Source of the DNA: an uncultured Spirochaeta sp.
GTDB taxonomy: Bacteria > Spirochaetota > Spirochaetia > DSM-27196 > Alkalispirochaetaceae
Length of the DNA stretch: 34,663 nucleotides
Direction: 5' to 3'
Assembly: GCA_913030605.1 (NCBI GenBank)
Contig: CAJWEZ010000046.1
Coordinates: 1-34,663 of the forward strand
A program made the translations under genes and the position numbers. Of this stretch, positions 10,290 through 19,700 are shown piece by piece (the stretch's first letter is position 1; each line of letters starts with the position of its first letter). The notes under the pieces are model-generated. The model was given only the letters and a program-made list of their open reading frames with translations. It had not been told where the DNA came from and did no database searches.

Positions 10290-12821
10290 GTGTCTGATCT
10301 ACCCACGACGGGGCGCGTCATCCCCGTCGCGATTGAAGACGAGGTCAAGGAAAGCTACCTCAACTACGCGATGTCGGTCATCGTGAGCCGCGCGCTCCCC
10401 GACGTCCGCGACGGGCTCAAGCCGGTTCATCGCCGCATTCTGTACGGTATGAGTTCCATGGGCCTGCGATCCGACCGTCCGTACAAGAAGGCGGCACGCA
10501 TCGTCGGTGACGTCCTCGGAAAGTACCATCCCCACGGCGACCAGAGCGTCTACGACGCCCTGGTGCGTCTGGCGCAGGAGTTTTCCATGCGCTATCCCGT
10601 GGTGGACGGGCAGGGCAACTTCGGATCCGTGGACGGCGATCCACCGGCGGCGATGCGGTACACCGAGGCGCGAATGCACAAGATCGCCGAGGAGATGCTG
10701 CGGGACATCAACAAGGAGACCGTCGATTTCGGTCCCAACTACGATGATTCCGACGAGGAGCCCCTGGTTCTGCCGGCGGCGTTTCCGTATCTCCTGGCGA
10801 ACGGTGCGTCGGGTATCGCCGTCGGTATGGCGACCAACATTCCGCCCCATAACCTTCGGGAGATCGCCGACGCCGTCGCAGCCGCTCTGGATAACGATGA
10901 AATCACAAATGACGAATTAATCGAATATATCAAGGGCCCTGATTTTCCCACGGGGGGTACGATCTACGGGACCCGCGGTATCAAGAACGCCTACCGTACC
11001 GGCAAGGGCCGGGTGGTGGTTCGTGCGCGCTTCACGATCGAGGAGAACAAACGTGGACGCGACGTCATCGTGTTGCACGAGATCCCGTACCAGGTGAACA
11101 AGGCGACGCTCGTGACGCGGATCGCGGAACTGGTCCGTGACCGCAAGCTCGACGGCATCGCCGACCTGCGCGACGAATCCGACCGCAACGGCATGCGCGT
11201 CGTGATCGAGCTCAAGAAGGACACCAATGTGAAGGTGATCCTGAACCAGCTGTTCACGCACACGCAAATGCAGGTCAACTTCAACGTGAACGCCCTGGCA
11301 CTGGTCGACGGTCGTCCGCAGGTTCTGACACTGCGGGACATGGTGCAGTCGTTCATCAAGCACCGCCACGAGGTGGTCGTGCGTCGCGCACAGTTCGACC
11401 TCAGGAAGGCCGAAGAACGAGAACACATCCTGATCGGTCTGAAGATCGCCCTGGACAACCTGGACGAGGTCATTCGCATTATCCGCGAGTCCGCCGACGT
11501 TGACGCCGCCCGCACCAACCTGATGGAGGCGTTCGAGCTCTCCGAGCGGCAGGCGCAGGCGATCCTGGACATGCGGCTGCAGAAGCTCACCAACCTGGAG
11601 ACGCGCAAGATCATCGAGGAACTCGAACAGGTCCGGGCGCTCATCCGGGAACTGAAGGAGCTTCTGGGGAGCGAACAGAAACTCCGGGACCTGATCAAGC
11701 GGGAAACGTACGAGCTCGCCGAGAAGTACGGCGACGATCGACGAACGAACATCGAGTACAACGAGGTCGAGGCGATCGACATCGAGGATCTGATCCAGAA
11801 GGAGGACATGGTGGTGCTGGTGAGTCACCGGGGCTACCTGAAACGTCTTCCCTACAGCTCGTACCGGCCCCAGGGACGCGGCGGGCGCGGTCTGAACTCC
11901 TCAAGCAACATGCGCGACGACGATTTCATCGAGCACGTCTTTATCGGTTCGACCCACGACCACGTGCTCTTTTTTACGAGTGCCGGAAAGGCGTACTTCC
12001 TCAAGGTTCACGAGATTCCCGAGGCGTCGCGGCAGGCCAAGGGGACCCACATCAAGAGCCTCCTGGAGATCGCCGCCGACGAGGACATCGCCTCGGTAAT
12101 GCCGCTGCGCGAGTTCGACCCGAACGTGAACTTACTCTTTGTCACCGCAAAGGGACAGGTGGTCAAGGTACGGGCGGACGCCTTCGTAAACGCCCGGCGC
12201 CGTGGCATTCTGGCTGTTCAGCTGGTCGATGGTGACCGGCTGGTGTCGGTGCAGTACACCACCGGTGAAGATCACATCCTGCTGGTGAGCCGCAGGGGCC
12301 AGGGTCTCCGCTTCCGTGAGGACGAAGTCCGGCAGATGGGTCGCAATACCCGCGGGGTGCGCGGTCTGACGCTCAAGAGCGGCGACGAAATCGCCGGAGC
12401 GTGCATCGCACCGGAGGACGGGTACGTGCTGCTGGTGACCGAGTACGGATCGGGCAAGCGGACGGCGTTTGCGGAGTTTACGCTCCACGGCCGAGGCGGC
12501 CAGGGTATGCGTGCATTCTCCGTCGTCGAAGGCGCCGGTGGCGAGGGCGGCGAGGAGTTCGGGACCGGGGAAGTTGTTGCCGTTGTGCCGGTTGAGGACG
12601 GTGATGACTTTATCGCCGTGTCGGCGCAGGGAGTGACGATCCGGCTGCGGGCCGAGGACGTTTCGATCCAGGGACGAAGCGCCCGGGGCGTGCGCGTCAT
12701 GAACGTGACACCCCCCGATTACGTGGTTGGCGTTGCCAAGCTCGACGGAGCCGATGAGGATCCCGAGACCGATGCGCAGGATCCGGAGACCGACGCGCAG
12801 GATTCACCGACCGAAGAGTGA
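10290..12821 (+). CDS. gyrA: DNA gyrase subunit A
   Basis: GyrA cuts and rejoins DNA and wraps it with its C-terminal beta-pinwheel. The 843 residues start at GTG 10290, with GAGGAG 7 bp upstream. The catalytic tyrosine is Tyr124 in [10 protein letters not shown]. The quinolone-resistance-determining region reads [10 protein letters not shown]: the position equal to E. coli Ser83 is Gln85, while Asp89 (E. coli Asp87) is kept. The GyrA box QGRGGRG marks a true gyrase rather than topoisomerase IV. The C-terminus is an acidic tail with two DPETDAQ repeats, a likely regulator of wrapping by analogy with other acidic gyrase tails. It forms an operon with gyrB and ends in a strong terminator at 12850-12888. 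Confidence 0.97.
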   Translation: MSDLPTTGRVIPVAIEDEVKESYLNYAMSVIVSRALPDVRDGLKPVHRRILYGMSSMGLRSDRPYKKAARIVGDVLGKYHPHGDQSVYDALVRLAQEFSMRYPVVDGQGNFGSVDGDPPAAMRYTEARMHKIAEEMLRDINKETVDFGPNYDDSDEEPLVLPAAFPYLLANGASGIAVGMATNIPPHNLREIADAVAAALDNDEITNDELIEYIKGPDFPTGGTIYGTRGIKNAYRTGKGRVVVRARFTIEENKRGRDVIVLHEIPYQVNKATLVTRIAELVRDRKLDGIADLRDESDRNGMRVVIELKKDTNVKVILNQLFTHTQMQVNFNVNALALVDGRPQVLTLRDMVQSFIKHRHEVVVRRAQFDLRKAEEREHILIGLKIALDNLDEVIRIIRESADVDAARTNLMEAFELSERQAQAILDMRLQKLTNLETRKIIEELEQVRALIRELKELLGSEQKLRDLIKRETYELAEKYGDDRRTNIEYNEVEAIDIEDLIQKEDMVVLVSHRGYLKRLPYSSYRPQGRGGRGLNSSSNMRDDDFIEHVFIGSTHDHVLFFTSAGKAYFLKVHEIPEASRQAKGTHIKSLLEIAADEDIASVMPLREFDPNVNLLFVTAKGQVVKVRADAFVNARRRGILAVQLVDGDRLVSVQYTTGEDHILLVSRRGQGLRFREDEVRQMGRNTRGVRGLTLKSGDEIAGACIAPEDGYVLLVTEYGSGKRTAFAEFTLHGRGGQGMRAFSVVEGAGGEGGEEFGTGEVVAVVPVEDGDDFIAVSAQGVTIRLRAEDVSIQGRSARGVRVMNVTPPDYVVGVAKLDGADEDPETDAQDPETDAQDSPTEE

Positions 12822-12849
12822 TCGTCGGATCGTCCGACGTACCCATCAG

Positions 12850-12888
12850 ACCGGTCTGTCCTCCGTGGACGGACCGGTTTTTTTTGTT
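12850..12888 (+). terminator. Rho-independent terminator of gyrBA
   Basis: A 12-bp stem with one mismatch (ACCGGTCTGTCC paired with GGACGGACCGGT), a TCCGT loop and a run of eight or more T. A second small hairpin, CGTCGGA-TCG-TCCGACG (12823-12839), lies right after the gyrA stop. Confidence 0.93.
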
Positions 12889-12907
12889 GTGAAAGCGAGG
12901 TAGCACA

Positions 12908-13525
12908 GTGATTGTCCCTGCAGGTCCCGCGCAGTACGAGTTCACCGTCAAACGGTCACGGTTCATCGGGGAGGTGTGGTCGATCGCGTCGCGAGAGGAG
13001 GCCGAGACGATCCTGCGGGATCTTCGGGCGATCCATGCCGATGCCCGACACGTTGTGTACGCCTTCGTGATCGGTGATGAATCCAGCGAGCTCCTGGGGA
13101 TGTCCGACGACGGGGAACCCCGGGGAACCGCGGGACGGCCGGTGCTGGAGGTGCTCAAGGGCAGCGGTGTCCGGAACTGTATGGTCACCGTGGTTCGGTA
13201 CTTCGGGGGAACGAAACTCGGGACGGGCGGATTGGTGCACGCCTACGGAGACGCGGCCAAGGGCTGTCTCGCCCGGGTTGAGACGGAGGAACGGCGGGAT
13301 CTCCGTCGTGCGTGGCTGACGTGTCCCTACGAGCGTCACCAGGCGGTCAGATCGAGTCTGATCGACGCCGGCGCCGAGATTGTGGACGAATCGTTCGCGG
13401 AGACGGTCTCGATGGCCTGTCTGGTGGAACGGGACGCCGTTGGGGACATTCGAAGGCGCCTGAGCGATGTTTCACGTGGAACAATTACCCTCACGGTTGA
13501 GGGAGACGATGGAATCGGGGAGTAG
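12908..13525 (+). CDS. yigZ: IMPACT / YigZ family protein (UPF0029)
   Basis: YigZ proteins relate to the N-terminal domain of eukaryotic IMPACT; the bacterial role is not settled, though ribosome-linked functions are proposed. The 205 residues fit the family. Signature segments are EFTVKRSRFIGEV near the start, DARHVVYAFVIG, the highly conserved SDDGEPRGTAGRPVLEVL, and VVRYFGGTKLGTGGLVHAYGDA. A C-terminal ferredoxin-like half (DUF1949 type) follows. The start is GTG at 12908, with GAGG 7 bp upstream. It follows the gyrA terminator, so it has its own promoter or depends on readthrough. A near-perfect parS site lies inside the coding sequence at 13468-13483. Confidence 0.88.
   Translation: MIVPAGPAQYEFTVKRSRFIGEVWSIASREEAETILRDLRAIHADARHVVYAFVIGDESSELLGMSDDGEPRGTAGRPVLEVLKGSGVRNCMVTVVRYFGGTKLGTGGLVHAYGDAAKGCLARVETEERRDLRRAWLTCPYERHQAVRSSLIDAGAEIVDESFAETVSMACLVERDAVGDIRRRLSDVSRGTITLTVEGDDGIGE
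13468..13483. other. parS-like centromere site inside yigZ
   Basis: TGTTTCACGTGGAACA differs from the canonical parS TGTTTCACGTGAAACA at one position. It lies in the last part of yigZ, 114 bp from a perfect site. ParB encoded at 17993 should bind it. Confidence 0.85.
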
Positions 13526-13581
13526 TGCGCCACCCGTCGGGGCTGAAACCCACGCCGGAGCACGGCAGGCAGGCGTTCGAG

Positions 13582-13597
13582 TGTTTCACGTGAAACA
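13582..13597. other. Perfect parS centromere site
   Basis: TGTTTCACGTGAAACA, the exact 16-bp palindrome bound by chromosomal ParB/Spo0J proteins. It lies in the short spacer between the convergent yigZ and add genes, about 4 kb from parAB and 5-7 kb from the origin, the usual origin-proximal location. Confidence 0.96.
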
Positions 13598-13612
13598 CCC
13601 AGGGGCGTGCGG

Positions 13613-14686
13613 TCAGTCCACGAGAAACCGGTCTTTGAACTGCTTGACCGCAGCCAGATACTTCTTCCGCAGCTCCGACTTCTCCCGGTCCGGCAGGAAC
13701 GCTCCCTCGATCGCAATCAGGTTGAGCTTCTCGAGGTCATCAAAGGAGAGATCGAAGTAGGAGCACGCCTTGATATAGTCGTCGGTAAGGTCCGTATCCT
13801 GGATCGTCGGATCGTCGGAGTTGATCGTCACCGGCACACCACTGCGGTACAGACGTCCAAGGGGATGATTCTGCTCGTCGACCCACGAACCGGTCTGATA
13901 GTTCGAGGTGATGCACTGTTCGAGGACGATGCCCTCGTCGATCAGTCGTTTCTGCAGCGCCTCGTCGTCGATCGTGGAGGTCCCGTGACCGATCCGTCCG
14001 GCGTGGAGTCGGTCGATCGATTCCCAGACCTGTTCCGCCGGTGATACCTCGCCGGCGTGAATCGTCGTTCCGTAGACACCGTCTTCCTTGACGGTGCGGA
14101 AAAACTCGGTGAACTGGTCCGGCGGATACTGCGTTTCGTCCCCGGCGAGATCGATTCCCACGATTTCCGGAATCGCCAGGCCACGGATAGTACGATAGAG
14201 GTCGATCATCTCGTACTGGTTCTGCTTTCCGCGGTTGAAGGTGACCAGATACCGGATCAGGACGTTCGCCTCGGCGGCGGCAGCGTTGGCGGCGTCGATG
14301 ACGATGCGCGTGATTTCCATGCGGTCGAAGTCGTTGTGGAAGGCGAAGTGTTCCGGCGAAAAGCGGAGCTCGATGTAGAACAGCCCGTCGTCAGAAAAGT
14401 GACGCACGGAGTCGTACACGATGTCGTGCACGTCCTGGTGCGACCGGTACCAGTCGTTCTTGAACTTCGACAGGAAGGTGAGAAAGTCCGGTTCAGAGTC
14501 CTTGGGGAACTGAACCGCAGACTTGAACGCGTCCATGTCGTCGGTGTATGGCAACCCGTTCTGCATCGCGATGCGATGGAGCGTCGGCAGGTGGAACGTC
14601 CCCTCGAGGTGTCGATGGAGCTCGACCTTCGGGAACTCCTTCATGATCACTTTATTACTTCTGATATCGCCAGTTGCCATATTCAT
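13613..14686 (-). CDS. add: Adenosine deaminase
   Basis: Adenosine deaminase converts adenosine to inosine in purine salvage. The 357-residue TIM-barrel protein has all the metal and catalytic motifs: KVELHRHLEG (two zinc-binding His), THAGE (catalytic Glu and zinc His, seen as TTIHAGEV), GRIGHGT, and NSDDP (catalytic Asp; usually NTDDP). The start is uncertain. ATG 14686 opens the frame, but a TAGAGT -10-like box (minus strand, 14687-14692) abuts it, so ATG 14680 may be the true, leaderless start. ATG 14644, just before KEFPKVELH, is also possible. It is convergent with yigZ across the parS site. Adenine deaminase is a less likely alternative. Confidence 0.92.
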   Translation of the reverse strand: MNMATGDIRSNKVIMKEFPKVELHRHLEGTFHLPTLHRIAMQNGLPYTDDMDAFKSAVQFPKDSEPDFLTFLSKFKNDWYRSHQDVHDIVYDSVRHFSDDGLFYIELRFSPEHFAFHNDFDRMEITRIVIDAANAAAAEANVLIRYLVTFNRGKQNQYEMIDLYRTIRGLAIPEIVGIDLAGDETQYPPDQFTEFFRTVKEDGVYGTTIHAGEVSPAEQVWESIDRLHAGRIGHGTSTIDDEALQKRLIDEGIVLEQCITSNYQTGSWVDEQNHPLGRLYRSGVPVTINSDDPTIQDTDLTDDYIKACSYFDLSFDDLEKLNLIAIEGAFLPDREKSELRKKYLAAVKQFKDRFLVD

Positions 14687-14763
14687 ACTCTATCCGTTTT
14701 TGTGCAACGTGCAAGGTTTTTCCAGACACTGTCTTAGTTGTCGGCACCTTTTGCCGGTATGTT

Positions 14764-14798
14764 AAAAAAAACCCGGGCTCCCCGCAGGGTCCCGGGTT
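14764..14798 (-). terminator. Rho-independent terminator of the amino acid ABC operon
   Basis: On the minus strand, AACCCGGG and CCCGGGTT arms (with an inner CCCTGCGGGG) are followed by eight T. It lies about 25 bp past the stop of the ATPase gene. Confidence 0.88.
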
Positions 14799-14821
14799 CA
14801 GACGCGACCGTAGAACACGCA

Positions 14822-15556
14822 TCACAGAATGTGATCGAGAAACTTTCGGGTCCGTTCTTCTTTGGGGGAATCGAACACCTGCTCCGGTGTTCCGGATTCG
14901 ATCACCTCACCGTTGTCCATGAACACGACCTTGTCCGCGGCGGCGCGAGCAAAACCCATCTCGTGGGACACGACCAGCATCGTCATGCCGTCCTGCGCAA
15001 GCTGCAGCATGACATCCAGCACCTCCTTGATCATTTCCGGGTCCAGTGCGCTGGTAGGTTCGTCGAAGAGCATCACCTTGGGTTCCATCGCCAGAGCCCT
15101 GGCGATCGCGACGCGCTGCTGCTGGCCACCGGAAAGCTGGCTCGGGTAGGCGTCTTCCTTGTCCGCGAGTCCGACCCGCGCGAGAAGCGTCCGGGCACGT
15201 TCGTACGTCGTCTGCTTGGGTTCTCCCTTCACCTTGCGCGGCGCCAGGGCGATGTTGTCGAGCGCCGTGAGATGCGGAAACAGGTTGAAGTTCTGGAACA
15301 CCATACCGACCTCTTCCCGGATCATGCGGATATTCCCGCGGGGATCGGTGACCCGGTCGTTATCGATCCAGATATCGCCCTCCGTCGCCGTCTCCAGACG
15401 ATTCACGCAGCGCAGGAGCGTGCTCTTGCCACTGCCGGACGGTCCTATGACCAGGACCACCTCTCCGGGTGCCACTGTCAGGGATGCGTTGCGGACCGCC
15501 TGCACCGTCCCGAAGCGCTTGGTCACGTTTTCGATGCGAATTCTGCTATCTGCCAC
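14822..15556 (-). CDS. Polar amino acid ABC transporter, ATP-binding protein
   Basis: Drives import of an amino acid by the cognate permease and binding protein encoded upstream. The 244-residue GlnQ/HisP-type ATPase has Walker [11 protein letters not shown]-loop [10 protein letters not shown], signature [15 protein letters not shown], Walker [15 protein letters not shown] and switch His [16 protein letters not shown] and RNLETATEG-like segments are typical of the polar amino acid transporter (PAAT) group. Its ATG at 15556 overlaps the permease gene by 11 bp. It is the last gene of the operon and is followed by a terminator. The substrate cannot be fixed from sequence; glutamine, glutamate, cystine or basic amino acids all fit. 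Confidence 0.94.
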   Translation of the reverse strand: MADSRIRIENVTKRFGTVQAVRNASLTVAPGEVVLVIGPSGSGKSTLLRCVNRLETATEGDIWIDNDRVTDPRGNIRMIREEVGMVFQNFNLFPHLTALDNIALAPRKVKGEPKQTTYERARTLLARVGLADKEDAYPSQLSGGQQQRVAIARALAMEPKVMLFDEPTSALDPEMIKEVLDVMLQLAQDGMTMLVVSHEMGFARAAADKVVFMDNGEVIESGTPEQVFDSPKEERTRKFLDHIL

Positions 15557-16346
15557 CGGTTTCCAGCCTCTCTTCCATGATTCCCACGATCTTCGAGAAG
15601 AAGAGCGTGATGACGAGGTAGATCAGCGCCACCATGGTGTACGACTCGAAGTAGAAGAAGGTGGTGGACGCGTACTCCCGACCGCGACGAAGCAGGTCGC
15701 TCACCGCGACGATCGACACCAGGGAACTGTCCTTCAGCAACGCGATAAACTCGTTCCCGATCGGAGGCAGGATCGTGCGCATCGTTTGCGGCAGGATCAC
15801 CAGCCGCAGCGCCTGCCGTCGGCTCATGCCGAGGGCGAGGGCCGCCTCCATCTGTCCCTTGGGGATCGACTGGATACCGGCCCGAAAGATCTCACCCATG
15901 TAGGCGCCGTAGCAGATCGACATCGCCGTGATCGCCGCGACCAGGCGGTCCAGACTCAGGAAGCGCCCCAGGGCAAAGTAGATGTAGAACAGCTGCACGA
16001 GCAGCGGAATGCCGCGGATCACCTCCACATAGACGGTCGCCAGCCGATTGACGAACACGTTCCGCGAAATCCGTCCGAGTCCTGTCACGAGTCCGATAAC
16101 CAGAGCGAAGATGATCGAGATCACCGTGACCTGAAACGTCTTGAGGATGCCGTCCGGAACAAAGCGGATCACCTCGAGGTACGGTTCCGGTGAAATGACC
16201 GGCAACAGAATGACCAGGCCCAGGGCGCCGAAGAAGGCGATATTCCATGCAGAAAAGATGGAGCCCTCTCCCCGGTCGGGGATGAGAGCTCCGTCACTTA
16301 CCGTTATCTGCGTTGAACGGGATTCGGACTCGTTTACCGAAGCCAC
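15546..16346 (-). CDS. Polar amino acid ABC transporter, permease protein
   Basis: Inner-membrane permease of the HisM/GlnP family. The 266 residues have a polar N-terminal stretch of about 30, then roughly five to six hydrophobic helices. The first is [12 protein letters not shown], an extra N-terminal segment relative to the shortest family members. The PAAT signature is present: [12 protein letters not shown], then [15 protein letters not shown]. The EAA loop reads [22 protein letters not shown], which couples to the ATPase. The start is GTG 16346, overlapping the binding-protein gene by 13 bp, so translational coupling is likely. One permease gene implies a homodimeric channel. Confidence 0.93.
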   Translation of the reverse strand: MASVNESESRSTQITVSDGALIPDRGEGSIFSAWNIAFFGALGLVILLPVISPEPYLEVIRFVPDGILKTFQVTVISIIFALVIGLVTGLGRISRNVFVNRLATVYVEVIRGIPLLVQLFYIYFALGRFLSLDRLVAAITAMSICYGAYMGEIFRAGIQSIPKGQMEAALALGMSRRQALRLVILPQTMRTILPPIGNEFIALLKDSSLVSIVAVSDLLRRGREYASTTFFYFESYTMVALIYLVITLFFSKIVGIMEERLETGGR

Positions 16347-17095
16347 TTGTCCTTCAGCTCCTCGACGGTTCCGTCGTTGAGCACGACCTCGAGACCATCG
16401 TTGATCATCCCGAGAACCTCGTCGTTACCCTTGCGAACCGCCACGCCGTAGTACTCATCGGTAAAGGAATCGCCGACGATCTGCAGCACGCTGCTGTAGT
16501 TCTCGTTCTGCAGCGCGTAGTCCGCGGCGATCGGCGTGTCGGCAACCACACCGGCGATACGACCTTGCGCCAGGTCCTCAATGGCAAGCCCGATCTCGTC
16601 GTAGGTCCGGAGCTCAACACCGTCGACCTCGCCCACGGCGATCGCACCGGTGGTTCCGATCTGCGCACCGACCGACTCACCGCTCAGATCCTGAAGCGTC
16701 TGCCAGCTGGCGGGAGCATCCTGCCGCACGATCAGCACCTGACCGGCGTTGATGTAGGGGGTTGAGAAGTCCATGGTGCGCATGCGCTCATCGGTGATCG
16801 TCACCGACGAGATGACCGCATCGTAGTCACCGTTGGCAAGTCCCGCGAAGATACCATCCCAGGCGGTGTTCTGAAACTCGACCTGGAACCCGCCGGCCTC
16901 GGCGATCGCGTTCATCAGATCAATGTCAAAACCGACCAATTCCTGATCTTCGTTGATAAACTCCATCGGCGGCCAGGTTGCGTCGGACGCAACGGTGATC
17001 GTCGGCATGCCCGAGGTCTGCTCCTCCTGCCCCGAAGCGAACAGCGGCGTCATCGCGACGGCCACGAGCAGCACGTACAGTGCAATCTTCTTCAT
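16334..17095 (-). CDS. Polar amino acid ABC transporter, periplasmic solute-binding protein
   Basis: Captures the substrate in the periplasm and delivers it to the permease (SBP_bac_3 family). The 253 residues start at ATG 17095, with AAAGGAG 7 bp upstream; the open frame extends further but lacks support. The signal peptide MKKIALYVLLVAVAMTPLFA ends near FAS-GQ and has no Cys, so it is a secreted protein rather than a lipoprotein. Family motifs are ATWPPMEFINEDQELVGFDIDLM, WDGIFAGLANGDYDAVISSVTITDER and FSTPYINAGQVLIV. It is the first gene of the transporter operon, with its own promoter. Spirochaete binding proteins commonly have this FA(S/N)GQ-type leader end. Confidence 0.94.
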   Translation of the reverse strand: MKKIALYVLLVAVAMTPLFASGQEEQTSGMPTITVASDATWPPMEFINEDQELVGFDIDLMNAIAEAGGFQVEFQNTAWDGIFAGLANGDYDAVISSVTITDERMRTMDFSTPYINAGQVLIVRQDAPASWQTLQDLSGESVGAQIGTTGAIAVGEVDGVELRTYDEIGLAIEDLAQGRIAGVVADTPIAADYALQNENYSSVLQIVGDSFTDEYYGVAVRKGNDEVLGMINDGLEVVLNDGTVEELKDKWLR

Positions 17096-17125
17096 ACAGT
17101 ACTCCTTTGGGAAATCGATGTGTGA

Positions 17126-17154
17126 GTTGTAAAAAATATACGTTGCTTGGTCAA
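17126..17154 (-). promoter_or_regulatory. Promoter of the amino acid ABC operon
   Basis: Minus strand: TTGACC (17149-17154), 17-bp spacer, TACAAC (17126-17131). This gives a short leader containing AAAGGAG. A TATATT sits in the spacer. Confidence 0.55.
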
Positions 17155-17202
17155 TCGTCGAATATTTATTCGCAGCCAATCGGCCGACAATGTTCGCCGT
17201 GA

Positions 17203-17231
17203 GTGACAGCGCGCGGCGCTTCCGCTATACT
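17203..17231 (+). promoter_or_regulatory. parA promoter
   Basis: GTGACA (17203-17208), 17-bp spacer, TATACT (17226-17231). The ATG at 17245 is only 13 bp after the -10 box and has no Shine-Dalgarno sequence, so the mRNA leader would be about 7 bases. This argues against the longer frame opening at 17203. Confidence 0.65.
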
Positions 17232-17244
17232 GGGCCAGCGAACC

Positions 17245-18018
17245 ATGGCAAACGTGATCACCTTTGCAAACCAGAAAGGCGGTGTCGGCAAGACCACTAC
17301 CGCGGCCAACCTCGGCGCCTGCCTTGCGGAAACCGGACGCAGCGTCCTGCTCATCGACTTCGACTCGCAGGGCAACCTCTCCTCGAGCATGGGCGCCGAC
17401 CGCGACGCCCCCGGGATCTACCAGGTCCTTGACGGCGAGACGGAGGCCCGTGCCGCGATCCAGGAAACACCGCAGGAGCGGATGCACATCATCACCGGTG
17501 GAGCCGACCTCACCGGCGCAAGCGTCGAGCTGGTGAACCAGGCGCGTCGCGAGTTTTTTCTGCGGGAGGCGATCAAACCGGTTCGCGACGACTACGATTT
17601 TATCTTCATCGACAGTCCGCCGAGTCTCGGATTGCTGACGCTGAACGCGCTTGCGGCGGCGGACAACGTGGTGATTCCACTGCAGACCGAGTATTTCGCC
17701 CTGGAGGGACTTACGCAGCTGCTGCAGAACATCAAGCGCGTCCAGGGCAGTTTTAACGTCGACCTCGAGCTGTTCGGGATCCTGTTCACCATGTACGACT
17801 CCCGCACCCGTCTGGCCAACGACGTGGTCCAGGAGGTGATCGGCTATTTCGGCAAGCGGGTCTTTCGCACCATCATCCCCCGCAACATTCGTCTCTCCGA
17901 GGCTCCCTCCCACGGGATTCCGGTCAACCTCTACGACGCCGAATGCGTCGGAGCACGAAGCTACCGCAAACTCGCCGAGGAGGTTCTGCAGCGTGTCGAA
18001 ACAGCGTCGGCTCGGTAG
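17245..18018 (+). CDS. parA: Chromosome partitioning ATPase ParA/Soj
   Basis: ParA is a deviant-Walker ATPase that moves ParB-parS complexes and, in several bacteria, modulates DnaA. The 257 residues match chromosomal Soj. It begins ANVITFANQKGGVGKTTTAANLG, with the deviant Walker A KGGVGKTTT. Other motifs are LLIDFDSQGNLSS, the Walker B FIFIDSPPSLGLLTLNAL, and ALEGLTQLLQ. The C-terminus has IPRNIRLSEAPSHG. There is no N-terminal DNA-binding domain, so it is the chromosomal type rather than the large plasmid type. ATG 17245 fits the family start and the promoter. It overlaps parB by 26 bp. Confidence 0.97.
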   Translation: MANVITFANQKGGVGKTTTAANLGACLAETGRSVLLIDFDSQGNLSSSMGADRDAPGIYQVLDGETEARAAIQETPQERMHIITGGADLTGASVELVNQARREFFLREAIKPVRDDYDFIFIDSPPSLGLLTLNALAAADNVVIPLQTEYFALEGLTQLLQNIKRVQGSFNVDLELFGILFTMYDSRTRLANDVVQEVIGYFGKRVFRTIIPRNIRLSEAPSHGIPVNLYDAECVGARSYRKLAEEVLQRVETASAR

Positions 18019-19012
18019 GGGCATCGACGCGCTCCTCCAGGGGCGCGACATCACGCAGCTGGAAAGCGGCGATCTCAACTCGGTGGTCAGCGTTCCCCTC
18101 AACCGGATTCGAGCCAACCCCGACCAGCCGCGGAAGACGTTTGCACCGGAGGCGCTGGAGGAACTGGCGCGCTCGATCGGTGAGCGCGGCATCATTCAGC
18201 CGATTCTGGCGGAACAGCAGGACGACGAAACCTACGTCATCATCGCCGGTGAACGACGGTTCCGGGCCGCCCAGATGGCGGGGCTCACCGTGGTACCGGT
18301 GCTTCCGGGCGTGTTCTCCGAGGACGAGAAACTCGAGATCGCCCTCATCGAGAACATCCAGCGCCAGGACCTCACCCCCATTGAGGAGGCCCGAGCGTAC
18401 CGCGACCTCATGCAGCGACTGGAGCTCAGTCAGGACGAACTCGCGCGGCGACTCGGTCGCAGCCGGCCGGCGATCGCCAACAGTCTGCGGCTCCTGCGTC
18501 TCCCGGAAGCGGTCCACGATCTGGTGAACGCCGGCGCGATTTCCGGCGGCCACGCCCGGACGCTCCTGGGGATCGAAGACGAGGAACAGCTCTCGGAAAC
18601 CGCGCGGCTGGTTGAGCGTGAGGGCATCTCGGTGCGCGTGCTGGAGCGTATGGTGCCGGTTATCAACGCCGGTGCGGACCCGCAGGCTGCCATGGATCGT
18701 GTACTCGGTGGTGGCGCGTCGGGAGCGACGGCGTCCGACGCGGCGGAACCGACGCTGGGTGCGGATGAGGGTCCCCGGGTTGAGGTTCCCGCGACTCCGG
18801 AACACACGGACGGTCACGGGAGCCACAGCGCCACCGGCGCTCACCACGGAACCCGCAAGACTGTGGAAATGCAGGAGATCGAGCAACGTCTCATCGAGCG
18901 CCTCGGAACCCGTGTGGTGCTCACCGGGAGCAACGAACGCGGCAAGATCGAAATCAGCTACCTGTCAATGGAGGACCTGGAGCGCCTCCTGGAGCTCATC
19001 GGCGACGCCTGA
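17993..19012 (+). CDS. parB: Chromosome partitioning protein ParB/Spo0J
   Basis: ParB is a CTP-dependent clamp that loads at parS and spreads. It has 339 residues. The N-terminus SKQRRLGRGIDALLQG is the ParA-interacting segment. The CTPase domain has PRKTFAPEALEELARSI, the C-motif-like GIIQPI, and box GERRFRAAQMAG, with ENIQRQDLTPIEEA following. The helix-turn-helix is SQDELARRLGRSRPAIANSLRLL. A His/Ser/Ala-rich linker (about 225-280, with HTDGHGSHSATGAHHGT) leads to the C-terminal dimer domain. The start is GTG 17993 with GAGGAGG 9 bp upstream. Two parS sites lie at 13468 and 13582. Confidence 0.97.
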   Translation: MSKQRRLGRGIDALLQGRDITQLESGDLNSVVSVPLNRIRANPDQPRKTFAPEALEELARSIGERGIIQPILAEQQDDETYVIIAGERRFRAAQMAGLTVVPVLPGVFSEDEKLEIALIENIQRQDLTPIEEARAYRDLMQRLELSQDELARRLGRSRPAIANSLRLLRLPEAVHDLVNAGAISGGHARTLLGIEDEEQLSETARLVEREGISVRVLERMVPVINAGADPQAAMDRVLGGGASGATASDAAEPTLGADEGPRVEVPATPEHTDGHGSHSATGAHHGTRKTVEMQEIEQRLIERLGTRVVLTGSNERGKIEISYLSMEDLERLLELIGDA

Positions 19013-19700
19013 CCGTCGTTCGACGTGGTTCCCGTACATCCCCGCCGGCAAACCGGTTTCCCCGCAACCTGAATCGCCACGGGCGGTCCACAGCCCGACT
19101 GATCCCGACACGGGGTCCGGCGATCACATCATCCGGACTCACCGTCGGGGGACACCCGTTGCCACCGTTGCAGATCACGCCGATGCGGCGCTCTGTGATC
19201 CCGGCGCCGGTCCCGGTTTCCGGACCCGGTGCCGCCTCCGGGGGCGCCAACGGCACGCCGTCCCAGCTCCCGTCGATCCCCAGCGCCTGGCACAGCTTCC
19301 CCGGACCGTTCGTGAGTCGCCGATCGGCGGGATGATGGACTCCGCCGACCGCCTCGTGCGTCCCCTCCGGCCGCGTCAGGCCCCGTCGCTCGTACATGCC
19401 GTCGATTCCCCACAGCGGTTCCACGCCGCGGATGAGAATCGCTTCGCCGGTGCCTTCGTCTGCAGTAACAAGATTGAGACACCAGTGGATGCCGTAGGAG
19501 CGGTACACGTAGACGTGGTTCGGTGGAAGAAACATCGACGCGTTGCGCCGCGTCCGGCCGCCGTAGGCGTGACTGGCGGGGTCGTCGGCGCAGTACGCCT
19601 CCGTCTCCACGATACGTCCACCGCGAAACCCGTGTTGGTCGTCGAATATCACCAGGCAGCACCCGATCAGGTCCCGCGCCCGGCTCACCGTCTCACGCAT
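18996..19700 (-). CDS. mpg: 3-methyladenine DNA glycosylase (Mpg/AAG family)
   Basis: Removes alkylated purines from DNA in base excision repair. The 234 residues match the Mpg fold: ARDLIGCCLVIF, GGRIVETEAY (the Glu is the general base), DPASHAYGGRTRRNASMF, HVYVYRSYGIHWCLNLV (with the intercalating Tyr region), GPGKLCQALGID and, near the end, GPRVGISRAVDRPWRF. The C-terminus runs into an Arg-rich tail that overlaps the parB end by 17 bp in convergent orientation. ATG 19700 is 35 bp from the start of the divergent hydrolase gene, so their promoters must overlap. No Shine-Dalgarno sequence is visible. A TAGCAT box 7 bp before the ATG suggests a leaderless message. Confidence 0.93.
   Translation of the reverse strand: MRETVSRARDLIGCCLVIFDDQHGFRGGRIVETEAYCADDPASHAYGGRTRRNASMFLPPNHVYVYRSYGIHWCLNLVTADEGTGEAILIRGVEPLWGIDGMYERRGLTRPEGTHEAVGGVHHPADRRLTNGPGKLCQALGIDGSWDGVPLAPPEAAPGPETGTGAGITERRIGVICNGGNGCPPTVSPDDVIAGPRVGISRAVDRPWRFRLRGNRFAGGDVREPRRTTVRRRR

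Noticed and set aside
12770..12815. Repeat DPETDAQ in the gyrA tail considered as a frameshift or assembly artefact
   Set aside because: It stays in frame, suits an acidic GyrA tail and is followed by a normal stop and terminator.
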